Notes: generated by a model from the letters alone, not told the origin. 64,000 nt of DNA from JAGWRA01 sp035534615 (GCA_035534615.1 DATLRO010000092.1:62001-126000), one strand, 5' to 3'. Counted from the stretch's first letter, positions 26,901 through 35,446 are shown. Numbers and translations: made by a program.

Positions 26901-27605
26901 CTGTTCGAAGAAGCGGATGGCGGCACGCTCTTCATGGACGAGGTGGGCGAGCTGTCGCTGCGGGCCCAGGCGAAGCTGCTCCGCGTGCTGCAGGAGGGGG
27001 AAATCCGGCGGCTGGGCGAAACCGGTGGACGCCGGATCGACGTGCGGGTCGTGGCGGCCACGAATCGCTCGCTGCGCGACGAGGCGGCCGCCGGCCGGTT
27101 CCGCCACGACCTGCTGTATCGCCTGGACGTCGTCCGGATCGTGGTGCCGCCGCTGCGCGACCGGATCGACGACGTGCCGCTGCTGGCGACACACTTCTGG
27201 CGGCGGGCGGCCGCCCGCACCGGGAGCCGGGCCGTGCTGGCGCCGGCGACGCTGGCGGCGCTGGCGCGCCACGACTGGCCCGGCAACGTCCGGGAACTGC
27301 AGAACGTCCTGTCGACGCTGGCGGTGGCCGGGCCGCAGCGGGGCAGCGTCCCGCCCGACGCGCTGCCGATCGGGCTGTCCGCTCCGGGCGAGCGTCCGGG
27401 AACCCTCGAGGAAGCCAGGCGGGCCTGCGAAGCCCGGGTGGTGCGGGCCGCGCTGGCGCGCGCCGGCGGGCACCGGGGGCGCGCCGCTGCCGAGCTCGGG
27501 CTGACCCGGCAAGGGCTGACGAAGCTGCTCGTGCGGCTCGGGATTGCGGTGGAGCCGCAGGACCGCGGGGGAGGGACAACGGCCGGGCTCGCCGACCTCA
27601 GGTGA
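23955..27605 (+). CDS. Giant sigma-54-dependent regulator: kinase-like N-lobe, NTPase, helical repeats, GAF, AAA+, Fis
   Basis: A 1216-residue protein. Residues 1-70 resemble a protein kinase N-lobe remnant (ELASRLRHPNLARLVDFG) without catalytic motifs. A P-loop NTPase follows (Walker A GPHGSGRTT near 187), then long Ala/Leu-rich helical repeats (about 390-720) like TPR/MalT proteins, a GAF-like domain (about 750-890), and a sigma-54 activation AAA+ module with Walker A GESGSGKE (near 924), intact GAFTGA (near 971) and Walker B GGTLFMDEVGEL. A Fis-type helix-turn-helix (AAAELGLTRQGLTKLL) ends it. It should open sigma-54 promoters. Start: ATG at 23955, preceded by GGGAGG (23944-23949); upstream frame extension looks non-coding. 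Confidence 0.9.
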   Translation: MELMADRFVRLDSSFGLDLASGRLVCWRGLPPAGGAVAESWLERCELASRLRHPNLARLVDFGVWGAGRRFEAYDVGGRCAIGRRGSAAAFRDVRIFLASCGLRMTSATARPRFAECAGEPVWIPESALTLAPNPLPGPEPRHGTLRTRRRKIGVLLVSRAALTDAVAVLDEAGRYASGPEWIVVRGPHGSGRTTVLGQLAREARIRGYVPVRASLLADERRPGCPLTPADLRTLLAGRHLCVIADEEAPDGSRVPDVLARALPLAGRLGARAHVALIAGLDGLDDRPAIDLEPLAVEDLVRMVRLGVRTGRGTGRAMALAAARSEGLPGVFLGLLQRSLAGRVRAERWNTGAAVAAVAEDAEEYRVDGGRRLPCGPADGREPGDVAIVRGAIARMGAAGEERAARLMARGRHAAAQRVLRSALAAAVRRDDSVGAALAALGLGRTLLIRGRAGDAALTFDAAREHFNRAGLAAGCIVAGVWTGLACTDEGRLLEAETTLKMSALAADHLGDPRAGIRAWLAFARCLFWQGRYDEARVALERIPPGGDAAAPPDRLPAGLWAGPDPLVIRDALAARIAVGEGQLAQAGRRARSAVERAAALGEPSAVALAQIARALVCARMGELEGLAASVRAGLDAARQAHAPLLAARLRLLLVLGLLEAGKRREAGRLVRQLHRLAAWPALPRLLRARILQTCAEGQGRDASAAVQASRTRPVDRFARDSGALALQLFTALPPSSRAPEGDEAGPLPVRHVVSLLQLCHESGDERTTLSRVAAFLRERLRAAGVTFCARDGGRLSVVAWAGSRTDRLDTVQRAVDLDEATRPSPCRGGIERAVPIRLGGTCVGAIVCRWTAGADVDQEAAGALLAATAAATALSVRLLGDALHPGEGGEGDRGLIGESHVMTELRRAIARAARAPFGVLIEGESGSGKELVARAIHQLGPRRERRFCSLNCAAIPDELLEAELFGHARGAFTGAATDRPGLFEEADGGTLFMDEVGELSLRAQAKLLRVLQEGEIRRLGETGGRRIDVRVVAATNRSLRDEAAAGRFRHDLLYRLDVVRIVVPPLRDRIDDVPLLATHFWRRAAARTGSRAVLAPATLAALARHDWPGNVRELQNVLSTLAVAGPQRGSVPPDALPIGLSAPGERPGTLEEARRACEARVVRAALARAGGHRGRAAAELGLTRQGLTKLLVRLGIAVEPQDRGGGTTAGLADLR

Positions 27606-27689
27606 GGTTGCCGGCACGCGGGAGTGTGACCGCGTTACTATGGGGGCCGGCGCGCGCCGGCGGTGAAGCCGGGGCGCCGGATCCCGGTC

Positions 27690-28610
27690 ATGGTGTCATT
27701 CATCGCCAGGCGGCTGCTGTTGACGGTGCCGGTCCTGCTCGGCGTCGCGACACTCGTGTTCTCGCTGATTCACCTCGTGCCGGGCGATCCCGTGCAGGCG
27801 ATGCTCGGCGAGGGGGCCACGCCGGCGGATGTCGCGACGTTGCGCGCCAGGCTCGGCCTGGACCGGCCGCTGTACGTGCAGTACGAATCGTTCCTGGTCG
27901 GACTGGTCCACGGCGATCTGGGCACGTCGCTGCGGACGAACGAACCGGTGACGCAGGCGATTGCCGAGCGGATTCCGGCGACGGCGGAACTGGCGGTGGC
28001 GGCCATGATCGTCGCCGTGCTGGTGGCGCTGCCGCTGGGGGTGATTGCCGCGGCCTGGCGGGGGACCGGTATCGACTACACCGCGACGGCTGTGTCGCTG
28101 CTCGGGATCTCGATCCCGAATTTCTGGCTCGGGCCGCTGCTCGCCATCGTGTTTGCGGTGCAGCTCGGCTGGTTGCCGGTCTCGGGACGGGGAGGCCTGG
28201 CGCACCTGATTCTGCCGGCGCTCACGCTCGGGGCGCCGCTGGCGGCCGTCCTGGCCCGGATGACGCGCGCCAGCGTCGTCGAGGAGCTGGGAGAGGTGTA
28301 CGTGCTGGCGGCGCGGGCCAAGGGCGTCTCGCGGGTGGGCGCGGTGATCCGGCACGCGTTCCGCAACAGCCTCATTCCGATCGTGACGATCTTCGGTCTG
28401 CAGTTCGGGGCGGTGCTCACCGGGACCGTCATCACGGAAACGATCTTCGCGTGGCCCGGCGTCGGCCGGCTGCTGATCCAGTCGATCAGCTTCCGGGACT
28501 ATCCACTGGTGCAGGGCTGCATTCTGCTCATCGCGTTCACGTACGTCGCGGCGAACCTCCTGACGGATCTCGCGTACGGCCTGCTGGATCCCCGTATCCG
28601 GTACGAATGA
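27690..28610 (+). CDS. ABC transporter permease, DppB/OppB type
   Basis: A 306-residue inner-membrane permease of the peptide/nickel importer family. N-terminal RRLLLTVPVLLGVATLVFSLIHLVPGDP and the cytoplasmic EAA loop (VLAARAKGVSRVGAVIRHAFRNS) are typical. The start was set at ATG 27690, matching family N-termini; a GTG at 27663 in frame would add nine residues. It overlaps the next permease gene by 4 bases. Neither a solute-binding protein nor ATPase gene is adjacent, so the substrate (peptide, sugar or metal) cannot be stated. Confidence 0.9.
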   Translation: MVSFIARRLLLTVPVLLGVATLVFSLIHLVPGDPVQAMLGEGATPADVATLRARLGLDRPLYVQYESFLVGLVHGDLGTSLRTNEPVTQAIAERIPATAELAVAAMIVAVLVALPLGVIAAAWRGTGIDYTATAVSLLGISIPNFWLGPLLAIVFAVQLGWLPVSGRGGLAHLILPALTLGAPLAAVLARMTRASVVEELGEVYVLAARAKGVSRVGAVIRHAFRNSLIPIVTIFGLQFGAVLTGTVITETIFAWPGVGRLLIQSISFRDYPLVQGCILLIAFTYVAANLLTDLAYGLLDPRIRYE

Positions 28611-29455
28611 GCGCGATGCCGACCGTCCGTGCCGTGCGCGACGCTGTGAAGGGGCCGATGGCGCGGTTCGGGCTGGCGGTCGTCGTCGTGGCGGCGCTGG
28701 CCGCCCTGTTCGCGCCCTGGATTTCGCCGTACAACCCCAATACCCAGAATCTGGCGCTGCGGCTGGCCGGGCCGTCGTGGCGGCATCCCTTCGGCCTGGA
28801 CGAGCTGGGCCGTGACATCCTGTCGCGCGTGCTGGCCGGCACCCGCATCTCGTTCCTCGTCGGGATCGTCGTCGTCTCGGTGTCATCCGTGATCGGCAGC
28901 CTGCTGGGCGCCATGGCCGGCTACTTCGGCGGCTGGTTCGACGAGATCGTGAGCCGGCTGATCGACATCCTGCTGGCATTCCCCGGCCTGCTGCTCGCCA
29001 TCGCGCTCGTGGCGGTGCTCGGTCCGAGCCTGATGAACGTGCTGCTGGCGCTGTCGGTCATCGGCTGGGTCGGCTACGCGCGCCTGGTGCGCGGGCAGGT
29101 CCTGCGGACGCGGGAGATCGATTACGTGCAGGCGGCGCGGGCGCTGGGCGCCGGCACGCCGCGGATTCTGCTGCGGCACGTCCTGCCGGCCGCGATGCCG
29201 GCGGTCGTCGTGCAGGCCACGCTCGGGATGGCCGGCGCCATCGTCAGCGAGGCGGCCTTGAGCTTTCTCGGGCTCGGCGTCCAGCCGCCGACGCCGAGCT
29301 GGGGCACGATGCTGAGCGCCGGCGTGTCCCACCTGCTCGACGCGCCCCACCTGACGATCTTCCCCGGGCTGGCCATCGCGCTGCTCGTGCTCGGCTTCAA
29401 CTTCCTCGGCGACGGCCTGCGGGACGCGGCAGACCCGAAGGGCGTGCAGGCCTAG
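28607..29455 (+). CDS. ABC transporter permease, DppC/OppC type
   Basis: A 282-residue partner permease. It shows an N-terminal membrane helix (about 21-41), the family segment HPFGLDELGRDILSRVLAGT, the EAA loop YVQAARALGAGTPRILLRHV and a C-terminal FNFLGDGLRDAADP. The ATG at 28607 overlaps the upstream stop (ATGA). With its partner it would form the membrane channel of an importer whose other subunits must be encoded elsewhere. Confidence 0.91.
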   Translation: MSAMPTVRAVRDAVKGPMARFGLAVVVVAALAALFAPWISPYNPNTQNLALRLAGPSWRHPFGLDELGRDILSRVLAGTRISFLVGIVVVSVSSVIGSLLGAMAGYFGGWFDEIVSRLIDILLAFPGLLLAIALVAVLGPSLMNVLLALSVIGWVGYARLVRGQVLRTREIDYVQAARALGAGTPRILLRHVLPAAMPAVVVQATLGMAGAIVSEAALSFLGLGVQPPTPSWGTMLSAGVSHLLDAPHLTIFPGLAIALLVLGFNFLGDGLRDAADPKGVQA

Positions 29456-29590
29456 CCGGCGGGCGCCCCACCATCGCCCTGCACGCGGAATCGGCGAAAA
29501 TCGGAACCTTCGGCCCTGAAAGGGGTCTAAATCTGACAGCGGGGGTGTCGGGGACGGGAGGCGCGCGAGGCGGGCCGGCTCCGGGACCAC

Positions 29591-29619
29591 CTGACAGGCG
29601 GCTGAATACCTGCTATATT
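29591..29619 (+). promoter_or_regulatory. Candidate promoter of the ECF sigma/anti-sigma pair
   Basis: CTGACA (29591-29596) and TATATT (29614-29619) are 17 bases apart, a good sigma-70-type match. Transcription would start near 29626, which favours the downstream GTG as translation start. Confidence 0.5.
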
Positions 29620-29656
29620 TCGAGGTGAACCCTTGACAATCTCTGGGGACACCCTG

Positions 29657-30265
29657 GTGAAGCAAGCTGGAGCAGTCGGCTGGTCGGAAGTCGCGGGCGG
29701 CGAAGCGGCCCTCGTGGAGCGCTGCGCGGCCGGCGATGAATTCGCATGCGCGGAGCTCGTCGAGGAGCACCAGCGGATGGTCTATCAGCTCGCCCTGCAT
29801 TTGCTGGGCGAGCGTGACGAAGCGCTGGACCTGTCGCAGGAAGTGTTCCTGCGGGTGTTCCGGACGATTCACACCTTCCGCGGCCAGTCGTCGCTCCGCA
29901 CCTGGATTTACCGGATCGTCGTCAATCAGGCGAGGAACCGGCACCGGTGGTGGCGGCGGCGGCACCGGTCCGAGCAGGTGTCGCTCGATGAGCACATGGC
30001 GCTGCACGGCGATCACCTGTCCGGGAACGGCCTGACGGCGCCCGATCGCGTGCTGGCGCGCAAGGAACTGGCCACGCGGATCTGGCGTGCGCTCGACGGC
30101 TTGCCGTTCGAACAGCGGACCGCGATCGTCCTGCGGGAGCTCGACGGGTTGAGCTACGAGGAAATCGCCTTCTCGCTCGGCGTGGCGGTCGGCACCGTCA
30201 AATCGAGGCTCACGCGCGCGCGCCAGGCGCTTCGAACGGAATTGCGCGGGGTGAACGGAGCATGA
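29657..30265 (+). CDS. ECF-type RNA polymerase sigma factor
   Basis: About 202 residues. Region 2 (DLSQEVFLRVFRTIHTF and SLRTWIYRIVVNQARN) recognises the -10 element, and region 4 (LPFEQRTAIVLRELDGLSYEE, VGTVKSRLTRARQAL) recognises the -35. The start at GTG 29657 is chosen because GGGGA (29645-29649) precedes it and the candidate promoter would start RNA just upstream; a TTG at 29633 is the alternative. It overlaps the anti-sigma gene by 4 bases (ATGA), the usual regulator pairing. Confidence 0.93.
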   Translation: MKQAGAVGWSEVAGGEAALVERCAAGDEFACAELVEEHQRMVYQLALHLLGERDEALDLSQEVFLRVFRTIHTFRGQSSLRTWIYRIVVNQARNRHRWWRRRHRSEQVSLDEHMALHGDHLSGNGLTAPDRVLARKELATRIWRALDGLPFEQRTAIVLRELDGLSYEEIAFSLGVAVGTVKSRLTRARQALRTELRGVNGA

Positions 30266-31110
30266 CCTGCATGACCTGCGGCCAGGTTCTCCGGCGTCTG
30301 GCGGCCTTTCACGACGGCGAGCTGTCGATCAGGGAACAGATTGCCGTTGAGGGGCACCTGCTGGACTGCGCCGCCTGCGCGGCCGAAGCGGGGCAGCTGC
30401 AGACGATCGGCGAGGCGCTGCGGGGTCGGTCGGCCGAGCTGTCGCAGGTGTCCTTCGATGATGAAAGCGGCCTGAAGGCGGGCGTCATCAGCCGGATGAA
30501 GGCCGAGCGGGACGAGTCGGTCGCCAGCCGCGTCGGCCGCCTGTTCGAGGACCTGCATTTCGTGTACGCCGGCCTCGGCGCGGCTGGCGCCACGCTGGCC
30601 TGTCTGCTCATCATGCTCGGCATGATGCGCTTCGGAGCCCACGAACGGCCCGACTCGCTGGCTGCGCTGGTCGAGGTGCTCGCCGCGCCGGCCGAGCCGG
30701 CAGGCGGCCTGTCGGCCGACGGGCGGACGCTGGTGGCGCCGCAGGAGCCGTCGGACGACAGCGGACGCCGGTCCGACGCGGTCTTTGCCCTGTCGGCCTT
30801 CGTGACGCACGAGGGTCGGATCCGCAACCTGGACGTCATCCATTCGGACGGCGTGCCCGGCAGCGGTCAGCAGGCGCGCGAAGAGATCCTGAATCTGATG
30901 GACTCCATCATGGAGACGCAGCTCCAGCCGGTGACGCCCGACGGGGTGGGGGTCTTCGTCGGCCCCGGTCCCAGTCTGGCCTGGCGCCTGCACGTGACGG
31001 TGCGCGGGAAGATGCCGCACGTCACGCCCGCAAGCGCGCCGCACCTGTCCAGAAAGTCCGCCGACCGGCAGCCGCTCAATGCCGTCCTGGCGGTCGCTGC
31101 GACGCTCTGA
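30262..31110 (+). CDS. Zinc-finger anti-sigma factor with C-terminal periplasmic domain
   Basis: A 282-residue membrane protein. The N-terminal ZAS domain has H32-x3-C36-x2-C39, which binds zinc and the partner sigma factor. A transmembrane helix lies at about 101-122. The outer part ends in a domain (AFVTHEGRIRNLDVIHSDG) with the look of a TonB-C or similar signal-receiving fold. It is presumed to hold the preceding sigma factor inactive until an envelope signal. Translation is coupled to the sigma gene. Confidence 0.88.
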   Translation: MTCMTCGQVLRRLAAFHDGELSIREQIAVEGHLLDCAACAAEAGQLQTIGEALRGRSAELSQVSFDDESGLKAGVISRMKAERDESVASRVGRLFEDLHFVYAGLGAAGATLACLLIMLGMMRFGAHERPDSLAALVEVLAAPAEPAGGLSADGRTLVAPQEPSDDSGRRSDAVFALSAFVTHEGRIRNLDVIHSDGVPGSGQQAREEILNLMDSIMETQLQPVTPDGVGVFVGPGPSLAWRLHVTVRGKMPHVTPASAPHLSRKSADRQPLNAVLAVAATL

Positions 31111-31194
31111 TCGTCCGCCCCCGCCCGCTTCGGGCATCCCACCATTAAAGGGCGCCAGGTTCGACACCCCCGGGGAGCGCCCCGCCGACCGCCC

Positions 31195-33453
31195 TCAGTG
31201 CTTCCGTGGCGCGTCCGTGCCGGTCGTCGGCTTCAGGACCACCGGCTCCGAGGCGATGTTGTTCATCGCGTCGATCGCCCGGATCATGATGGTCTGCCCC
31301 AGCAGGCTGTCGGGAAGCGTCGCCTCGAACCGCTCGGTCATCGAGTCGGCAATGCCGTCGGTCGGATAGAGCGACTTCCACGCCTGCCCGTCGACCGCGT
31401 ACCCGGCCCCCTGCACGATCGAGACGTTGTCGGCCGCCGTGAAATCGACCAGAAGATGCGCCCCGTCGCGGCGGATGGAGGTGACGTGCACGGCCGGCGG
31501 CGTGTTGTCGATCGTGAACACGCGGCTTTCGAGTTCGCCGGTCAGGGCCTGGGCCGGCTCGTTGGACGGGGCGTCGGACGCGACGATCTTGATGATGTAC
31601 CGGCCGTCCGGCACCGCGCTCGTATCCCACACCAGAATCTCGTCGGTCAGGCCGCGCCGGAGCACGGACCAGGACGTGTCGCTGTCGCGTCGGTACAGCA
31701 CGTCGTAGCGAAGGTCGTCGTTGTTCGGGTCGTCCGCCTTCCACGTGAAGGTCTCGAGCCCCTTTTCGTAGACCCGCCGGCCGAGCGACGGACCGGACGA
31801 TGGGCTCGGCGGGGGCGTCGAAGCGGCGACGATGAGGGCCCGGTCGGGCGTCGTCTGGCCCTCGAATCCCGCGAGGTCGGGCTCGCCGGTCGGGTACGGC
31901 TTCTGGAAGACGATGCCGGGCGGGTACACGGTGATCGACTCGACCGTCGGACGGAGGTTGCGCGGCAGGTAGGCGGTCGTCACCGACGTCAGCGTCGGCC
32001 CCGGCGCGCCCGACAACACGGCCCGCCACTGGAGATAGCGTGCCTTCGGGCTCGTGATGAGCGAGCCGTCGGGGTTCGTGTACGGCGCCGACCAGGGACT
32101 CCAGGTGTCGTCGGGGACCTGGGTGTTCCCGGTCCGCGTCGAGATCTCCAGGTGGCTGCCGCCCGGCTCGACGGCGTGCCAGCGCAGGGTGCCCCACGTG
32201 GCCACCATCTGCGCGTCATGGACGGTCGACTCGTACGTCCCCTTGGCCGCCGGCTTCGACGACAGCTCGAAGATTTTGCCCGGGTTGGCGGTCGCGAAGT
32301 ACAGGTGGCCGCGCGCGTGAACGAATGCGGTGACCTGCTTTGCGTCCGCGCTGCCGACCAGGGTGGCTTCGAGCGGGTCGCCGCTCAACCGGTACAGACG
32401 GCCGCGGTTGCCCGTGGCCACCAGCAGGGCGCCGTCCGACTCGAACGTGAGGTCGTACGGCGCGTCCTGCTGCGATTTCCAGATTTCGTCCCAGAGGCCG
32501 TCGGGGGCGATGCGGTAGATGGCGCCCTTGGGGCCGACCGCCGCCTCGGCGGCATCCCCGGCCCCGCTGGTCACGCCGCCGGAGGTGTCGACGACCGACA
32601 TGGACGTGATTTCGGTCGAGACGGACGGCACCGGCGCGGCGGGAGTGGTGGCCGACCCGGCGCCCGCGGCGGTCGTCCCGGCGGCCACCGGCGCGCCGGT
32701 GATGGCGGCCGCGTAGACGTTCCCCTTGTCGTCGACCCGCAGCGCGTTGATCTCCTGGAACGACGAATCGAGGAGCACGAAGCCCTTGCCGGCCGGATCG
32801 ACCCGGAGGACCCGGGCCGGGGATGCGGTGCCGACGAGCAGGTTCCCCGCGTGATCGAACGCGAGCGCCGTGGCGTGTGCGGCGTTCGTCTTGAAGAAGA
32901 CGGCCCCCTTGCCATCAGGCGTGATCCGGTAGATGTCCCCCTTTTCGCCGGTCGCGGCATACAGATCGCCCTTGGGGTCGACCGCCAGCGCCCAGATGTA
33001 CTTCGCGTCCGGCTTGAAGAACGATACGGCCGCGCCCGCCTTGTTGATCCTGTAGATCCGCCCGTTGGGCGACGTCCCGACGTACAGCGTGCCGTCGGGC
33101 GCGAGGGCCAGGGCGTGGACCTCGAGTTCGTTCGCGTCGAACAGCAGGCTGGCCTTCCCCTGGGGGTCGATGCGGAAGACCTTGCCCTCGTTGCCCGAGC
33201 CGGCGTAAATCGTGCCGTCCGGCGCGGCGGCGATCGACCAGAGGAACGGCGAGCTGGCCTCGTACACCATCCGGGTGGTGGGGCCGAGGATCAGGCGGCC
33301 GAAGCCGTCGATCGCCAGGTCGTGCAGATCGCCCTTCAGAAAGTCGCGCTGGGTCTCCACCCGCCAGAACTGGGGGCTCGACGCGTGGACGAGCGCGGCG
33401 AGCGACAGCGTGAACGTCAGGAGCACCAGGGCGCGAACGGATCGAGTCGACAT
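31195..33453 (-). CDS. Exported beta-propeller protein
   Basis: A 752-residue protein with a signal peptide (about 1-25). Residues 30-400 contain repeated propeller blades of the form ALAPDGTLYVGTSPNGRIYRI and ALAVDPKGDLYAATGEKGDIYRI, roughly one per 45 residues, like NHL or SMP-30 propellers. A Thr/Ala/Pro-rich loop (about 250-285) interrupts them. The C-terminal 350 residues are beta-rich, suggesting fibronectin-like or other immunoglobulin-fold domains. Proteins of this build are frequent in acidobacteria; ligand unknown. It lies 130 bases after the S55 peptidase gene on the same strand, so the two could be linked. Confidence 0.82.
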   Translation of the reverse strand: MSTRSVRALVLLTFTLSLAALVHASSPQFWRVETQRDFLKGDLHDLAIDGFGRLILGPTTRMVYEASSPFLWSIAAAPDGTIYAGSGNEGKVFRIDPQGKASLLFDANELEVHALALAPDGTLYVGTSPNGRIYRINKAGAAVSFFKPDAKYIWALAVDPKGDLYAATGEKGDIYRITPDGKGAVFFKTNAAHATALAFDHAGNLLVGTASPARVLRVDPAGKGFVLLDSSFQEINALRVDDKGNVYAAAITGAPVAAGTTAAGAGSATTPAAPVPSVSTEITSMSVVDTSGGVTSGAGDAAEAAVGPKGAIYRIAPDGLWDEIWKSQQDAPYDLTFESDGALLVATGNRGRLYRLSGDPLEATLVGSADAKQVTAFVHARGHLYFATANPGKIFELSSKPAAKGTYESTVHDAQMVATWGTLRWHAVEPGGSHLEISTRTGNTQVPDDTWSPWSAPYTNPDGSLITSPKARYLQWRAVLSGAPGPTLTSVTTAYLPRNLRPTVESITVYPPGIVFQKPYPTGEPDLAGFEGQTTPDRALIVAASTPPPSPSSGPSLGRRVYEKGLETFTWKADDPNNDDLRYDVLYRRDSDTSWSVLRRGLTDEILVWDTSAVPDGRYIIKIVASDAPSNEPAQALTGELESRVFTIDNTPPAVHVTSIRRDGAHLLVDFTAADNVSIVQGAGYAVDGQAWKSLYPTDGIADSMTERFEATLPDSLLGQTIMIRAIDAMNNIASEPVVLKPTTGTDAPRKH

Positions 33454-33583
33454 GGGATCCTTGGATGTGTGAAGTCAGTGTGGAACGAGGCCGCGAGGCG
33501 GCGTCGCGGCTGAGGCACGCGCGCGGGCCGCGCCGGCGGGCGGGCGGGCGATCCGGGCATCGGGCGCCGCAGAAGGGACAGGC

Positions 33584-35446
33584 CTAGTCCTCCCCGACGT
33601 TGAGTGACAGGACGCGCGAGCCGCTGACGGCGTAATCGGTCGAGATCTCCCACTCGCCGATGGTGGCGGTGCTGAGCGGCGCGAAACTCCCGGTGCTGCG
33701 GTCCGCCTGCAGCACGTCCATCACGGACGGCGGCAGCGCCTGCATCCGCTCGCCGTTGACGACGGCGCCCGCCTCGGGGCTGACGAGCTGGATGTACAGC
33801 CGGTTGTTCTTGGGGGCGTTGTTCAGCTCCCGGATCATCTGCACGACCGTGTGCGGCTGCGACCCGGCCTGCCGCTGTTCGACCTGGGCGAGCCGCGCGC
33901 CGGCCGACACGATCACCGACAGACGCCCGGTGGCGTAGGTCGGCACCGTGATCGGCACGGTCCGGATGATTTCGTCGCCGCGGTAGGTGCGGAGCAGCAC
34001 TTTCAGCGGCACCGTCGAGCCCGGCCGGGCGCGCGCGGCGTCGAGCCAGACGCGCTCCAGCGTGGCGGTCCGCGGCTCCTCGGTCGAGGTGATGGCGATG
34101 TTCAGCCCCTGGATCTCGACCGGCTCGTACTCGTTCTTGAGGAGGAACGTCAGCGGGCCGACGATGTACGACGCGGCGCCGACCGACGGCTGGTCGCCGG
34201 TGAACAGGTCCTCGAAGTGAATGGCGCCCTGGCCTTTCAGCGTCGCCGTCCCTTTCACCTCGAACGTGGCCGCTCCGTACTGACGCTCGTAGGAGCCCAG
34301 CGTGTTGACGATCGAGACGTAGGTCATCAGCGGCGTGAACACCTGGTCGCGCACGACCTGGAAGTTGAACGTGCGCTCCGGCGCCCGCTCCGACTTGAGC
34401 GTGACGTGGATCGGGATGAGCGTCGGCCCCGGGCCCAGCGTGCCCGAGATGGCGGTCGCGCGATCCTGCTGGAGCGTGCCGATGACGTCGGTCGTGGCCG
34501 CCAGCTTCATCGACGAGTACAGGCTCGGGAGGATGGCGTAGACGTACGCCCGCAGCATCGGGAAGTCGGTCGGCCCGAGGTTGTACAGCGGGTGGCCGAA
34601 CGCATAGACGTGCGTCCCGTCGATCGCCGTGACGGTGCCGACCGCCCCGAGCTGGAGATCGCCGCTGATGAGATTGACGCCGATCGAATCGCCCGGGCGC
34701 AGCGGGCGATTCGCGACCCCGGCCGGGGCCGGGCCGGCGCCGCCGGCCGCCACCGGGATGAACCCGCCGCCGCGCAGCGAATCGCGGAGCAGCGACGTCG
34801 TCGACGGATCGAAGCCGCCCATCACGAGCGGCGTGGCGATCGGCCGCAGCATCGCGCCGATCTGCCCGCCGCTCATCCCGAGCAGGCGGCCCACGCCGCC
34901 GGCGGCGACGTCGGTCGGATCGTCGGCGAACGGCCGCTCCCACGTGACGAACGCCTCGCGGAGCGCGCGCGCCACGCCGGCCCGGGTCAGCGGCAGCCGC
35001 AGCGCCGCCGCCGCGGCCGAGACGGGGCGGCGCGTCGAGTAATCCGCCGACGCCGTCATCTCCGCGATCGGCGTGATGCCGGCAATCGGCTCCTTCGAGA
35101 AGGTGCCGAGCGAGTACGACACCGCCCCGATCAGCCGTCCGTTCACATAGACAGGGCTGCCGCTCATGCCGGCGATCACGCCGGTGTCGGCCAGGGGCCC
35201 GCCCTCCAGCCGCGCCAGAATCAGATCGCGCCGCGGGCCGACGACATCCGACAGCACGCCGAGAATGTGCGCCTTGAACTCGGACAGGTGGGTCCCGTGG
35301 AACACCGTCTGCCCGATGCCCACCATGCCGGGCCGGATTTCACTCACCGGCATCGGGCCGGTGGCCGGTGGTTCAGGAGCGGCCGGAAGAGTTGCGACGG
35401 CCAGCGCGACCAGTGCCGCGGCGAGTGTCAGAGATCGGAATTTCAT
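33584..35446 (-). CDS. SpoIVB-like (S55) peptidase-domain protein
   Basis: A 620-residue exported protein (signal peptide about 1-23). Right after it, GMVGIGQTVFHGTHLSEF and AGMSGSPVYVNGRLIGAVSY (about 92-111) match the S55 peptidase family, with the serine in GMSGSP (93-98). In Bacillus, SpoIVB is a sporulation signalling protease; this organism shows no sign of sporulation, so a different envelope role is likely. The remaining 450 residues are beta-rich and unassigned. The ATG at 35446 gives a normal signal peptide; an upstream in-frame start at 35560 would place 38 odd residues ahead and begin at the promoter itself. Confidence 0.85.
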   Translation of the reverse strand: MKFRSLTLAAALVALAVATLPAAPEPPATGPMPVSEIRPGMVGIGQTVFHGTHLSEFKAHILGVLSDVVGPRRDLILARLEGGPLADTGVIAGMSGSPVYVNGRLIGAVSYSLGTFSKEPIAGITPIAEMTASADYSTRRPVSAAAAALRLPLTRAGVARALREAFVTWERPFADDPTDVAAGGVGRLLGMSGGQIGAMLRPIATPLVMGGFDPSTTSLLRDSLRGGGFIPVAAGGAGPAPAGVANRPLRPGDSIGVNLISGDLQLGAVGTVTAIDGTHVYAFGHPLYNLGPTDFPMLRAYVYAILPSLYSSMKLAATTDVIGTLQQDRATAISGTLGPGPTLIPIHVTLKSERAPERTFNFQVVRDQVFTPLMTYVSIVNTLGSYERQYGAATFEVKGTATLKGQGAIHFEDLFTGDQPSVGAASYIVGPLTFLLKNEYEPVEIQGLNIAITSTEEPRTATLERVWLDAARARPGSTVPLKVLLRTYRGDEIIRTVPITVPTYATGRLSVIVSAGARLAQVEQRQAGSQPHTVVQMIRELNNAPKNNRLYIQLVSPEAGAVVNGERMQALPPSVMDVLQADRSTGSFAPLSTATIGEWEISTDYAVSGSRVLSLNVGED

